This document shows, one piece after another, positions 36,702 through 48,540 of a stretch of DNA of 64,000 nt; position 1 is the stretch's first letter, and each line of letters starts with the position of its first letter. Under the pieces are notes generated by a model. The model ran no database searches, was not told the DNA's origin, and worked only from the letters and a program-made list of their open reading frames with translations. Where the stretch lies: NCBI GenBank assembly GCA_018417955.1, contig JACTVC010000014.1, forward strand, positions 310,001-374,000, in the 5' to 3' direction. Origin of the DNA: Laccaria trichodermophora. Taxonomy: Eukaryota; Basidiomycota; Agaricomycetes; Agaricales; Hydnangiaceae. The translations under genes were made by a program, and so were the position numbers.

Positions 36702-37852
36702 CAGTTGAAACCCTCATAACCCATGCTTCTGATAACCCATAACCCCTGAAATTCCATAGCTTCTTGGATCCACCAAGTTGGTGGGTGGGGATTTGCAGAC
36801 CATATCCCATAAGTCCATGATAACCTATAACCCATACCTTTGGCAGGCAAAATCCATAGGTTTCAGGGTCTGAATTAGTGTAGTGCTGCGATATTTATAG
36901 ATTTAATAATTTTCCAGGCCAATATACCTGTGATGCACCCAAGAGGTGCTCCTCAGGAGCTTGAAAATTGTCTTCACAAATTCTCGAAAAAGATCAAAGA
37001 ATGTTTCAAAGCTCATTACCATGCCAGGTTTATTCTATGAGCAGTCAATCAGTACAATGAAGGCATCACCCCAGCTGAAATATACAATATCGATCAGCTA
37101 CAGGCAATGTGTCTGGCAGACCTCACTTAGCATGAGGTTGACACAACAAGTATCTGAAACTGCTGGTGAAAAGCAGGAATTTTACCTGACATTGACAACC
37201 CCCTTGATCCCCATTTCCTCCCTACTCCATGATTCCCCCTCTGAAATGGATCCTGTTGCTCACATGGAGAAGCAAAGGTGGCACTCAATGATTTGGTTGC
37301 AACTGGTGCACTCCAGAAATCAAACCAGATGGATCTTGAACCCCTCAAGCTGGCTGGGGAGTCTCATGTCTTGACAGAGGGTTCAGACAATGAGATCTAT
37401 CAATCCATTATGGATGCCATCACTGCACACGAGTACATTGAGGATTTGAGATCAATGGTGGTGACAACATCGACAATGACATTCATATTTCCCATGAACC
37501 TCTTCCAATCTGACATGACATTCTAAAAGCAGTCTCAACAATTAGCAAGTACACTAACAACATGAATGCTCCCATCGCATGCAAGATGGAAGTTATGAGG
37601 CAACTTTGTCTTGATGAATCCAGAACCATGAAAGAGAGTGTTTTAACCAACTTTTTCAACAGGACATAGAATTGCTACTGAAGTGGTATAAAATACAAGT
37701 AGTAGTCTAGCAGAATAATGAATAGAATTCTTTCTGAATTTTTCATGATTTTTCGAGCCCTTTTTTTGGCCAACCTCCCAGAACCCATAACCCCTGATAA
37801 GCCATAGCTTGGACTGTCCACCAAACCATATGGGTTATAAGGGTTTCAACTG
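36702..37852 (+). mobile_element. pogo/Fot1-like (Tc1/mariner) element, transposase decayed
   Basis: The terminal repeats CAGTTGAAACCCTCATAACC and, inverted, CAGTTGAAACCCTTATAACC are flanked by TA at 36700-36701 and 37853-37854. The interior keeps the C-terminal part of a pogo-type DDE transposase on the plus strand: HPRGAPQELENCLHKF (about 36,937-36,985), EGITPAEIYNIDQLQAM (about 37,060-37,110), then KAGILPDID after a frameshift (about 37,170-37,195). Several stops make it dead. It lies inside the NLR3 ankyrin array and sets that gene's stop codon. Confidence 0.88.
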
Positions 37853-40800
37853 TATCTATGCTCTCCTTCTTTTACATCCAAAATGGCTCCTTTTCCAACC
37901 AGAAGCTTTACAATTGCCTCATAACCACAAGCTGATGCTGCCTGAAGTGCATTTCCATACTCTCCTCCTTGTGCATTCACATCTGCCTCATTCTCAATCA
38001 AAATTCTTGCAATTGCCTCATAACCCCCAGAGGATGCTGCTTGAAGGGCATTTCCACAATATCCTCCTTGTGCATTCACATCTGCTCCATTCTCTATCAA
38101 AAGCTTTACAATTGTCTCATACCCCCAAGATGAAGCTGTCTGAAGTGCATTTCCACATTCTCCTCCTTGTGCATTCACATCTGCTCCATTCTTTATCAAA
38201 AGCTTTGCAATTGGCTCATGGCCTTTGTATGATGCTGCCTGAAGTGCATTTTTGTAGTGCCCTCCTTGTGCATTCACATCTGCCCCATTCTCTATCAAAA
38301 GCTTTGCAATTGCCTCATAACCCCAAGAAGATGCTACCTGAAGTGCATTTCCATACTCTTCTCCTTGTGCATTCACATCTGCCCCGTTCTCTATTAAAAG
38401 CCTTGCAATTGCCTCATGACCCCAAATTAATGCTGCATGAAGTGCATTTCCATACTCTCCTCCTTGTGCATTCACATCTGCCCCATTCTCTATCAAGAGC
38501 TTGGCAATTGCCTCATAACCCCAAAAAGATGCTGCATGAAGTGCATTTCCATACTCTCCTCCTTGTGCATTCACATCTGCTCCATTTTCTATCAAAAGCT
38601 TTGCATTTGCCTCATGATGTGAAAATAATGCTGCCTGAAGTAGACTTCCATGCTCTCCTCCTTCTGCATTCACATCTGCCCCATTCTCTATCAAAAGTTT
38701 TGCAATTGCCTCATCACCCCAAGACAATGCAGCTTGAAGTGCATTTCCATAAGATCCTCCTTGTGCATTCACATCTGCCCCACTCTCTATTAAGAACTTT
38801 GCAATTGTCTTATGATGGAGAAATATTGCTGCCTGAAGTGCATTTCCATGCTCTCCTCCTTGTATATTTATATCTGCCCCATGCCATATCAAAAGTTGTA
38901 CAATTTCCATATGATCTGAAAATAATGCAGCCTGAAGTGCATTTCCATAGTGTCCTCCTTGTGCATTGACATCTGCCCCATTCTTTATCAAAAGCTTTGC
39001 AATGGCCTTGTAACCTTCATAGGATGCTACCTGAAGTGCATTTCCATAGTGTCCTTCTTGTGCATTCACATCTGCCCCATTCTCTATCAAAAGTTTTGCA
39101 ATTGCTTCCTGTCTTCTGCATGATGCTGCCTGAAGTGCATTTCCATAGTGTCCTCCTTGTGCATTCACATCTGCCCCATTCTCTATCAAAAGTTTTGCAA
39201 TTGCTTCTTGACTTCTGCATGATGCTGCCTGAAGTGCATTCCCATAGTATCCTCCTTGTGCATTGACATCTGCCCCTTTCTTTATCAAAAGCTTTGCAAT
39301 GGCCTTGTGACCTTCATAGGATGCTACCTGGAGTGCATTTCCATAGTGTCCTCCTTGTGCATTCACATCTGCCTGATTCTCTATCAAAAGCTTTGCAATT
39401 GCCTCATGACCTTCACATGATGCCAGCTGCAGCACAAACCCATGCTCTTCTGTCACCTGTATATTCACATCTACTCCATTTTTTAGCAGACCAAGTGTAG
39501 CTTTAATCAAACCAGCTTTGCATGTATAATACAGTGGCAGCATATGTTCAGAAGCATGCCATGGATCATAAATCTTAACCCAATGAACAAAAGCAGGATT
39601 GTCAGGTGCCAGAAGCCTCATCATTAATTCTGATACATCAGATTCTTGAGATTCATCATCATTACTAGATTGTATATGGAATATCCAGTTTTTTGCTGCA
39701 TACTGCAAAAGAGGGAAATCTGCATCATTTTCTCCCTTTGTTGTTTCAAATTGCAGAAGGTAGGCAAGACAAGTCTGAGATATCATAGAGTGAGAGAACT
39801 CTTGGCTCAAGCTGAAAACTTTTATTTTCTTGTTGTGATGTTCTTCAACATACTTAGACAAGAGATATTCCTTGATAGAGAAGTGTGCAAGCTTGATTTC
39901 ATCTGCTTTATCTTTAGTCTTTACTTCAATCTGGTGAAATATCAAAACATACATCCTGATTCAATAACAAAACTGGAGCACATCTTCAAAACATCTGAGA
40001 TATCCTGCAGTGCATTTTCACTTTCAAATTTTGGTCCATCTTCAGCAGCAAGATCAACAGTCACTGTTGCAGCAAGTTCTGCCAATGTCATTTGACGAAC
40101 AGCAAAACACAACCAAAGAAGAAATGTTCTAGTATAGCCACAGTCTCTTTTATCAATCCCCAGCAAGATTCGATCATATGTTTCATCCAAACCATCAGGT
40201 AGATTATTTAGCTGTTCTCTGATTGCCTTCTGAGTTCGGCATTTCTTAAGCTCCATTAGCTGCAATGCAACCCATCGAAACCTGCATTTGAATTTAGAAA
40301 ATATCCTGTCATTCAGGTACTGGGTAAAAAACATACATTCCATCTGCTTTCTTTATCAATGTTGACCTTATTTCATGCCGAATCTTTTGATCCCACTTCT
40401 GCCAGTCAGAGTCATTCTGAAGCTGACAGTCAAGATAGGCAACAATATTATAGTTTCCAGATGCTTCAACCAGATCAACACAGTGGTAATGACTAAATTT
40501 ATCATGAATATCTTTCTCTGGCCTGCTAGTAGTGACCAAGTGCAACCTGAGATTTCCATTCTTATGCAAGATAACAGTCTGAACCCAGTCAAGCACCTTA
40601 TCTCTTTCAGAGCATTCATCAAGAGCATCCAGAATAATATATGCAGAGTTGAAGCCACCAAGAATCTTTTGGAGAACATCATGAAGATCATCAAGAGATG
40701 GTTGCTGATAGCCTCTGCCACAGTGAGAATACAAATCTGCCAAAACCTTTGGTACACCATTCCCACATTTCAGTGAGAATTGCCAGATAAGTGATCGAAT

Positions 40801-42079
40801 CAGTTTATCATGCAGCTGTAATTCCTTTTGAGAATCTCTGCCATCAAAAAAGAAATAAGCAGTTGCAAGAGATGATTGTGTTTTGCAAAGATGATTAATG
40901 ATGGAAGAACTGATCAAACTTTTTAACTCACTCCTGACACAATAAAGTAGTAAAGAATTTACCTTAGAATGGTTTTACCACATCCAGCTTGACAATTGGC
41001 AAATTCAGAGCCCAAACCTGTTTTCATAAACATATAGCTTACATTTTCCTTTAATCCAGAGAAAGCTGGCCTCTGCCAGCCACACAGAAAAGCTCTTCCC
41101 TTCAAGAAACCATGAGCAGGAGTCTGGCTGACTCTTGAAAATAGTATATGCTGCATGGTAATTGCAAGAACTGTCAGGTGGGGAAAGCCATGCACAAATC
41201 TTGCTGACTGAAGTAATCAGAGAGGTTAGTTCAAGTGATACAACTATAATTGGCATATATATATACCAAGTTGTTCATCCTCAATTGTTTTTAGAGTAAT
41301 TTGAATACCCAAATCCACAACTATCAAACAAAATATTTATTGATGTCAACAGCATATTGTGAGTATTACACACCTTCATTGTTGACTTGTTGAATGATAA
41401 CACCTGTTGAAATGCAGGTGAACATCTTAAACATCAGCTTGACTAAGTTATGATACCTTGGTTGGGGCCGGTATTGACATTCTGAACCTTCTCAAAATTA
41501 TTCATAACACCAACTTCAGGGTTAGTTGAATGACCTGCATGGTGAGCTTGCATCTGATATAGACCATAATAATTTATTGTAGAAATTACCTGCTGGATCC
41601 GCAATGGGAAGGTTGGATAGAGGTGCGGTTGGGATACATGGGCCGGATTTCAGATGACCTATGTCAGAGCTTTCAGTAACTTGGAAAAGCAGAATTCAAC
41701 TAGAACAGACCAGTCAAGACAGGGAAAGGCTGTTGCAATGCCTGAGTCACATGTGAATGTCTAGCCCGGTCACCTACAATGGATGAAGATCAACATTGAC
41801 TCGATGCACAAAGGAGTTGTCAGGTATCTCACCAGTGACGGCCATTCCTCCACCAGCCGCGCGGAATGAAGTCGTCATGTTGGGCGGCGCAGAACTGGAG
41901 CTGGCTGCACCAGTAGTGTCGTTCGCGGATTGAGGTATCGGCGAGCGCAATCTTGGCTTCTTGAGACTAGATGACCGGTCCAATGAAGAATCTTTCCGTT
42001 TGTTCGACATCGTAAACGAGATGGAAGTTGAGAAGGAAGACGAGGCGCTCATGATTGCGGCGTTCCTTGAACCAAACAA
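37846..42079 (-). CDS. NLR3: NACHT-ankyrin STAND receptor, intact frame
   Basis: About 1,250 residues in roughly ten exons that I could join in frame. Exon 1 (42079 to 41778) carries the N-terminal region (MSNKRKDSSLDRSSSLKKPR, then GMAVTGEIPDNSFVHRVNVD). Short exons follow, then WLSPPDSSCNYHAA, the P-loop QAGCGKTIL (about 40,970-40,990), YFFFDGRDS, and Walker B IILDALDEC (40,612-40,638). A linker (FRWVALQLMELKKCR) and LAHFSIKEYLLSKY precede 16 ankyrin units (39,480-37,850), mostly GADVNAQGGxYGNALQAAS. Introns are 50-70 nt. By analogy with fungal STAND proteins it would bind ATP via NACHT and sense a ligand with the repeats; neither is shown here. The last codons and the stop (TACAGTTGA) come from the terminus of a pogo element. 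The promoter has a TATA box. Confidence 0.88.
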
Positions 42080-42399
42080 ATGTCATGTGTCTCCATCTAC
42101 AACAAGGGCAAACTCCAACATCCAAACGCGATTCACCCAATGGCACTTTCTCCCCCCGCACTCTATCAACCAACACTCCGGGTCTCCTAAGCCAAAAGTC
42201 CACCACGAAGCCATCGTTCATGTCCCACAGACCTAGGCCCTCGCTTCGACCAAACCTTTATACCCGCGCGATGGATAGTCGTTAAATCAGTGACGATGCG
42301 GAGCGCGCTCTTTTGGCAGGTAGGAAGGGTACTCATTGCAGTGGGGCACGAGAATGTACGTTATTCTTTTGCGGTTTTGTCTTCGGCACTGATTGTAAA
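42080..42399. promoter_or_regulatory. divergent promoter of NLR3 and gene X (C), with TATA box
   Basis: A 320-bp gap between divergent starts. On the minus strand GGGTATAAAGG lies at 42265-42255, about 180 bp upstream of the first NLR3 ATG, a plausible TATA box for NLR3. The equivalent places in front of NLR1, NLR2 and in block B have lost it. CpG density is high, in contrast to the NLR3 body. Transcription starts are not known. Confidence 0.5.
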
Positions 42400-44020
42400 A
42401 TGGTGTTCTCAAAGCCCCTCGATATCACCGGCATCCAGTGCGAAGTTACTTACTCGGACGTTCCTTTGACCTCGGCCTCCACCTCCATCTTGTCTCTCGA
42501 CTTCAAACCACGACCTTGGCCGTATAGAATCCTGCCGACTTTGGGTGTGTTTTCCCATATTACTGTTTAAATCGTTCCCTAACACCTCTTGTTCACATTT
42601 CAGGATGCAAGTACCTCCCTGTGAATACTCATACACCTCGATGGGTTTCCTCGCGCACTTTCATAATGGGGATTCATTCACTGCCTTTCAAGAGTCAAGA
42701 ATCGTGATTAGAGAAACACGAACACGAGCGTCCCCGCGGCAAAGCCACCTTCTTTCAATCATCCGAGCTTTCTCTATTCCCAGTATCTCAGCTGATGGTA
42801 TGTGTCGTTTGAGGTGATGTCGTATCATCTCTTGATATTCTATAACCGTAGCAGAAGACACCATGGATGCGAGATTGACTTGTTACGAACGACTGGTTTG
42901 TGACCATCATGAAACCTCTTTGTGGATGGCGCTCTCGGCAGGAAAACAGGGATGATGGGTGGACGTGGTCGGTTCTCGAAGTGATTGGTCGGTTTGAACC
43001 TTCATAATCTATTCTACTCGCATTTCAGGCTAACGCCGCGTGCAGCTGCCCTGTTACTCAATCGACTCGGAAGTTGCTGAAGGCAACGCCCGATGCGTCA
43101 GTTGAAGAGTTTTGAGAGCTCAAACGAACCTCTAGCCCAAATTCGGCATCTAGAAGATGCATGGATATCAGCGGTTACCGTGACCGGTGACCTTTGCCAT
43201 CAGTCCTCTTGGAGCGCAAAACTTCAGCGAATTGGAGCCTGGCCTGAAAGTTTGTTATCGACTTTAGATTGTTCAAACTATTCTATCATACGACGCTTCT
43301 TCTGCATGGTTCATGATGCAAGGACCTGTGGACTCCTGCAAAGCTCGACATGTTCATATTCTCTTCACTGCACGTTCTAAAGTCCGAGAGACGCCTTCTT
43401 CCAAGTCGACTCCCATCGGCCAGACTTCAGGAATCCAACAATGGGGACCGAATGATGGTTTGACTGGCACCAGCGCCCATAGAGGACGTCTAGGGGTTGA
43501 GAAGCGGACGGAGAGGATGGGGTGGATAGGGATGACGACAAAGTCTGGGAAGTCCTGTAAAGCCAAACGTGCATCAGGCAATGGCGAGTTTCGTGCTGCC
43601 ACTACCCCATCCGACAAGACGACGACGATGTCCGTAAGCTCGAAGGACGCAAACCCAAGGCACCTCGCGCCCCAGCTAAGGAAGCCCGAACGCGACTCTG
43701 GTGAAGACCTCGAAGCCCCGTCTTTCGACCGACCTTGCCAGGCGCTAGTGTTGAAGCGCTCCACGTCACCTCAGGAAGAGGAAAGGGAAAGGTCGTTGTT
43801 CCAGCAGCACCATGCTATTCGACAACGATGCCTGAAGAGATCTCCGGTCGCAACTTGTGTTTCGTCATCTACAAAATGGCGCTTGTCGATTTTGAATTGA
43901 GTTGTGCAGGATGACGACAGGAGATTAAACCTTTGCTTAAGGCAAGCCCAGTCTCGTCCTCGAATTCTTGGCTCATAAGATTCAGGCTTCTTACAGATCG
44001 TAGACTAAACGGATCGATGC
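42400..44020 (+). pseudogene. gene X, block C copy (unrecognised)
   Basis: Starts MVFSKPLDITGIQCEVTYSD at 42400 with a good first exon (about 49 codons, to LDFKPRPWPYRILPTL). An intron GTGTGTTTTC...CACATTTCAG (about 42,547-42,602) leads to CKYLPVNTHTPRWVSSRT and a stop about 40 codons later. Downstream homology to copies A and B continues to about 44,000, including GTSAHRGRLGVEKRTERMG (about 43,460-43,520) and a basic region. The frame is not continuous. It may be a truncated but expressed gene of about 90 residues, or a pseudogene. No known domain. Confidence 0.45.
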
Positions 44021-44543
44021 CATCAACGTTTTGCTGTTTGTTTTGGGGTATCGTGCGACATACGAACTCTCTTCGCCTATTTACAACTCTGCAAGAAATC
44101 CGGTCCTTGCGGAGTGTAGTGTTGAGGTCCAAGTCCTACTTAGCACCACTTTTGATTGCAAACGACTCCTCACTTTCATGTTTGCCTCACTCATTCGAAC
44201 CTCCCATCTCAAAGCTCGTCTCACGCGTTCTTGACAGGGTGAAATCGAGTCAATCGCGTGAAACCCAAGGCGCAAACTGAGCGTGAAGATGGGCTGCTCC
44301 AGTACCACGAAGACATCGTAGGTAGCTGAAAATGCGACTAGCCTACCTATCGACGGAACCCTTGTCAAGATAGATCGCATCAGCTTAGCTGGACAGACTC
44401 CGCCTCGTGGAGGAAGTGGATTACTTTGGAGGCGGATTTCACGCGATTGAGGGATGAGCACATGCGAGCACTGTTGAGAGTTCGGCAGCGGGCTCTGAGG
44501 TGGCAGAGGTATCGGTGTGAAGGGGAAGTTTGCGAAAAGGCAT
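44021..44543 (-). pseudogene. family M, block C copy
   Basis: Starts MPFRKLPLHTDTSATSEPAA at 44543, clearly related to MSFRKLLFLPLPTGTSAAS at 63565. The frame then breaks; the shared words LTRVPSIGRLVAFSATYD and TLHSARTGFLAEL follow in other frames. Convergent with gene X, as in block A. No function is recognised. Confidence 0.45.
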
Positions 44544-45090
44544 CATGCAGAAGGGGGGGGGAAACGTATCTCTCTAATTGCTTTCTAACACGATAACATT
44601 GATCTATGCCTTACTACTTACTTGGTAGATGCGTGAATATCTTTTTGTGACATTACTAGCACATACTTGTTAGCTTGAAGCATCAGACGTGAGCAAGAAG
44701 TGGAATGCTAGTTGTTGGGGTCGTGACTTTTGTGATGCGCATATACTCACCACTCACCATGACGTGACGACTCATGTCAGCGTACGTTCCGTACTAAAAA
44801 CTGACGGTAGAATACGGACTATAGACGTCCTAGGCGCGTAGATCTTATCCGCGGTTCTCACCACACCACTCGCACCGCACTGGCAAGATCAAACTTCAAA
44901 GCCACACCCCACCGTGAAGAGAATCAACCCGCTTCACCCCTCTCGAGAAATCAATGGCCTACCACCTCTTAAGCGCGCCAACGTACCTCCAACATCCATC
45001 TCGAAAGATCGCACATTAAGCTCATTAATTTTTCTGACCATCCTTGGACTTAGAGGAGGAGGACGATAGAGAAGAGATGCCATATGCGAA
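44544..45090. other. block C intergenic with a kinase shred
   Basis: Inverse of the 13.8-14.5 kb region. On the plus strand at about 44,932-45,010, FTPLEKSMAYHLLSAPTYLQ followed by HPSRKIAH corresponds to the kinase at 48.2-48.5 kb and stops before HRD. The minus-strand frame at 44934-45221 overlaps this and is not conserved, so I do not call it a gene. Confidence 0.5.
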
Positions 45091-46918
45091 GGGGAGGACA
45101 AGTACAAAGGAAGAGAGGTGAAGATTGGAGGTCGAACAGGCGGTTCAGGCAATCCACGAAGCCGTCGAGCTCCTGCAAGCGCGTCATCCCGTAACAGGTC
45201 GAGTGCAGCCGGCATTGCCAAACTGAAGCTTATGCGCGAAGGTGTCGGCAGCAGAAAATGGAGAGGAAGAACAACTAAAGCTAGCTATCCCGAAGAATAC
45301 TCATGCCTTTCCCCGAGCACAAGCCAAGTACCTTTCCGTTCAACCAGGGGCCGCTATCTCCACCCCCCACATCATGCATAACGCAGAGACGTATCCAAAA
45401 CGTCTGGAGACGCACTCGATTTCGCAGACTACGCCCGTACCCTTCGCGTACGACAAACGGAGGACCCGTACCCACCGTTTAACCGCCCCTCATATCCCTC
45501 CCCATCCTCCTTCCCAACACTCCCAAGAACGCATCACACACCACCATGGACAAGCCCAAGTTCCCCAGAGGACCCGTACCCACTCTTACCACCCCTCGTA
45601 TCCTTCCCCACCCTCCTTTTCCATCACACCCAAGCGCCCATGACACCCCACCGTAAACAAGCTCAAGTCGACCACCGAGCTTTATTTCACAGCCGACGCT
45701 CACGTCGATGCCTACGCATTCAACGGGATCCACGTAGTAGACAAAGACCGACGTCACTGCCGCCGACTCCTCACGCTAGCGCGGTTGATATCGCACACCA
45801 ACAACATCCAGAAATCGACATCTCCCAGTTTCCTGCTTGGTCACACACCACCACTTCGACGATCTATACATCTACACACCCATTCCTCCATCCTACCTTT
45901 ACAACCGATCTTTGACCCAACTTACGTCCCTCAACACCCCTCCTCAAAGAAGAGCGCCTTCACATGCTCGAGGGCGAATTCGGCACAACCAAACGGCGAT
46001 CTTAGATGAGAATGGAAACCGCTCATCAGAACCGTCGACGCGAAAGGCAACCTCGTGACGCAAGGCCCTGAAAAACGTCTTGCACTGAGGATGATGCAAA
46101 TCCTTATGGCGGGGACGGTGGCGGTTCCGAATATATGCGCCGCTATCGTCATTGAACACCTCTCCACCTCCACCCGCCGAACAAACCCGCTGCGTTCGTT
46201 TTATACATCCCCTCCGCCCTCACCCTCCTTCTCCTTCCAATTATGGTGCTGTTCCCCTCGAAAAAAGGGGAAAGACGTCAGGAATCCATTGTTAGGGAAC
46301 GGCATGATGGTCCTGCCCATTCCTGGGGGGAAGAAGAATGGCGGAGGCGGCGGTAAACGGGGGAAGAAGGGTGGGAAGGGCAAGGGAGGAGGAGGAGGAG
46401 GGGGAGATGTGCAAGTCAAGACCCACATGCCTTTCAATTTCGGCCACGACCACGAGGACGACGGAAATAACAACGAAGGACCAAGTGATGACGATGGTGG
46501 TATGCCAGGCGGCTTTTCCATTCCCAAGCCACGTAGTAAAGGCAGAGGAAGACACCAACGCAGACACGGGATACTTGCCAGGCTGGCAGTGGAAGAATCA
46601 TGGCGCCATGCATGGGTATGGGCCAAGCTCGCGGTGGTTGATTTGGCGGGGGTAGTCTTGTGGGGAGGCGCGTTTGTGTTCATTTTGTTGGTGTCCCAGT
46701 GGTGCATTTTCGGCGGTGGTACGTCTTATTCCTATCTTCTCTCATTGGTGAAGTGTGTGATGCTGACGGATTCCCTTCCTTTTGCATGGATACAGGTGTA
46801 ATGCATACAACGCCTTCTCAGCCGCTGCATGTCTTTTATGACTTGACCTCTTTTTGTCAAATGTTGGACTATATACTTGCAAATTATCTTCATTACCGTA
46901 CTATTCTAAACCGTAACT
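45091..46918 (+). pseudogene. membrane-protein pseudogene, block C copy
   Basis: Third position of the family described at 12.6-13.8 kb, here the longest. In order, in varying frames: a serine-rich N-terminal region (about 45,170), AYAFNGIHVVDKDRRHC (about 45,710-45,760), LLKEERLHMLEGEFGT (about 45,940-45,990), QGPEKRLALRMMQILMAG (about 46,060-46,110). Then one long frame runs from NPLLGNGMMVLP through a GKGGGGGGGD run and MPGGFSIPKPRSKGRGR to the hydrophobic segment LAVVDLAGVVLWGGAFVFIL. At least three frameshifts separate these parts. No function is recognised. Confidence 0.6.
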
Positions 46919-48189
46919 GACGCCTCTATTGACTTCCCTCCTCACCCTTACGAGCAGTTTACTCGAGGTAGTAGTGCGCCGTTCTCGACATAGTTGTCTG
47001 CTGATATGCCTTGCGAGCAATCCACTTTCGGTTGCGACTCACGATAACCCACTGAACACTAGCCCCATATCCTGGCCTGACACAAACCACGGTGAAGCAG
47101 TGCATCAACGCCTGAAGTGGCTTGGAAGAGGGTAGCCGAGGAAGTGGGAGAGGAGGTCTAGGGGTTGAGATGCGGACGGAGGTAGGGAGGAAGATGAGGA
47201 GGATGCAACAAACTGGGATGCAGGATGAAGACGAAGAAGCGGCAGGGGTGTGTGTACGGTGAAGAAGCCAAGAGAGCTGGTCAGATACTAGTATTGTGGG
47301 GATGAGGTGGATAACGTCGGACAAGGGAGTAAATTGGGCAACAATTTCTTGACAATATCGCCAACCAAACGGCCGGTGGCACGTCATGGTACACGATGGA
47401 TTTATATCCTGGAAAATCTTCGAACCTTCTTTGCGCAATCGACTCGATTTCATACTGTAAAAAACGCGTGAGACAAGCTCCAAGCCGTGATGATATGCAT
47501 ACTTTGTAAATATGGATTCGTTTACCATATAAATCGATTCTACGCCCCCTTGAGCAAAGTTTGAACCTCATAGTAGGCGCTTGCTCGTCCATTGATCGTG
47601 TACTTGTTCCGATTGTTCGTGCACGCTTAACGTAAAACGACGAGCTTGGACTAACTTTGAAAAGGAGGAACGTGAACTTTGACACGCATATGTGGGGACA
47701 CTCGTGCTCGTGCTTCTCCAACCACGATTCTTGACTACTGCAAGGCGGTGAACGAAAGTCCATGAAATGGAGGCAAACCAGGTAAGCAGGCAATCAAAGC
47801 AACGGAAAGTTTTCATGAGGAAGTAATTGCATCCTAAAATGTTGTTAGAGAAGATTTTGAACAACTGTAAGCGAAAACGCACCCAAGGTTTCGTGCATTC
47901 GTCTGGGACACAGTCAATCAATCAGGGATGTAGTGTGAAGGCGATCGGTTAGAGACACCTTCGGTAGTCGCTAATGCCTTCAGTGTTGCCATCGGATGCA
48001 TCCATGGAGTCGCCGGGAAAGAACATCCGATATCGGGAGAGTGGGTGACATCACTGCATTAGCAGTCGTCGCTGTCAGGGGCAATACACCACCATGGCAT
48101 AAGAGCGCTCTACGTTTTCCCTGCATCGAGCGAACGCCGTTGGCAGGTGTCGTTCTTTGCTACGGGTCAATCTCGCACATTAGATCAAG
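46919..48189. pseudogene. block D: shuffled fragments of gene X and family M
   Basis: The minus strand at about 47,570-47,900 matches the second part of gene X (PWVRFRLQLFKIFSNN, an intron, then CNYFLMKTF and VKNRGWRSTSTS). About 47,440-47,640 matches the tail of family M (as 62,040-62,230). About 47,930-48,180 matches 1,520-1,800. No continuous frame is present, and CpG is frequent. The region 46,919-47,280 has no recognisable content. Confidence 0.5.
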
Positions 48190-48540
48190 GGCGTGAGGGT
48201 CATACGAGCGGGAGGGAAAGAGGGCTTCGGGGGGTCTGTAGCCTCTGTTTGTGTGTGCCTCAGTACGGTGTCAAAGGCGGAAGCAGAATAGGCACCTAGT
48301 GGACACTTCGAAATAGAGATGGCCTTCTTTTTCTGGGAATAGAGTCGGAGGGGAGACGGACAATGGGGGATGGTACGCAACGCCAAAATCGATGAGCTTG
48401 ACGCATCCTTCTTTGGTGAGCAAGATGTTGTCCGGCTTTATATCCCGATGTGCGATCCTTCGAGATGGGTGGTGGAGGTACACTAACGCGTTTACTAGGA
48501 CTTGATAGGCTATCGATTTGGCGAGCAGTGTGAAGCGGCG
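48190..48540 (-). pseudogene. CMGC-like protein kinase fragment
   Basis: One frame on the minus strand gives [20 protein letters not shown], then [34 protein letters not shown] and YFEVST. This covers helix E, the HRD loop with catalytic aspartate, and the DFG motif of a eukaryotic protein kinase. After a stop the words GYRPPEALFPSRSYDPHALD follow (the APE motif region). N-lobe (glycine loop, VAIK) and C-lobe end are missing, so it cannot be active. The sequence after DFG resembles cell-cycle kinases of the CMGC group, with modest certainty. Shreds of the same kinase lie at 13.9 and 44.9 kb. Confidence 0.75.

Noticed and set aside
37809..38969. Long plus-strand frame of 386 codons opposite NLR3, and similar antisense frames at 20325-21290 and 5732-7358
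   Set aside because: They mirror the 99-bp ankyrin periodicity: when one unit lacks stops on the other strand, so do its copies. The H/L/P-rich product varies with the sense repeats and has no independent conservation.
44934..45221. Minus-strand frame of 95 codons (LLRDDALAGARRLRGLPEPP)
   Set aside because: It lies opposite the kinase shred and the start of the membrane-protein copy and is not kept in block A or E.
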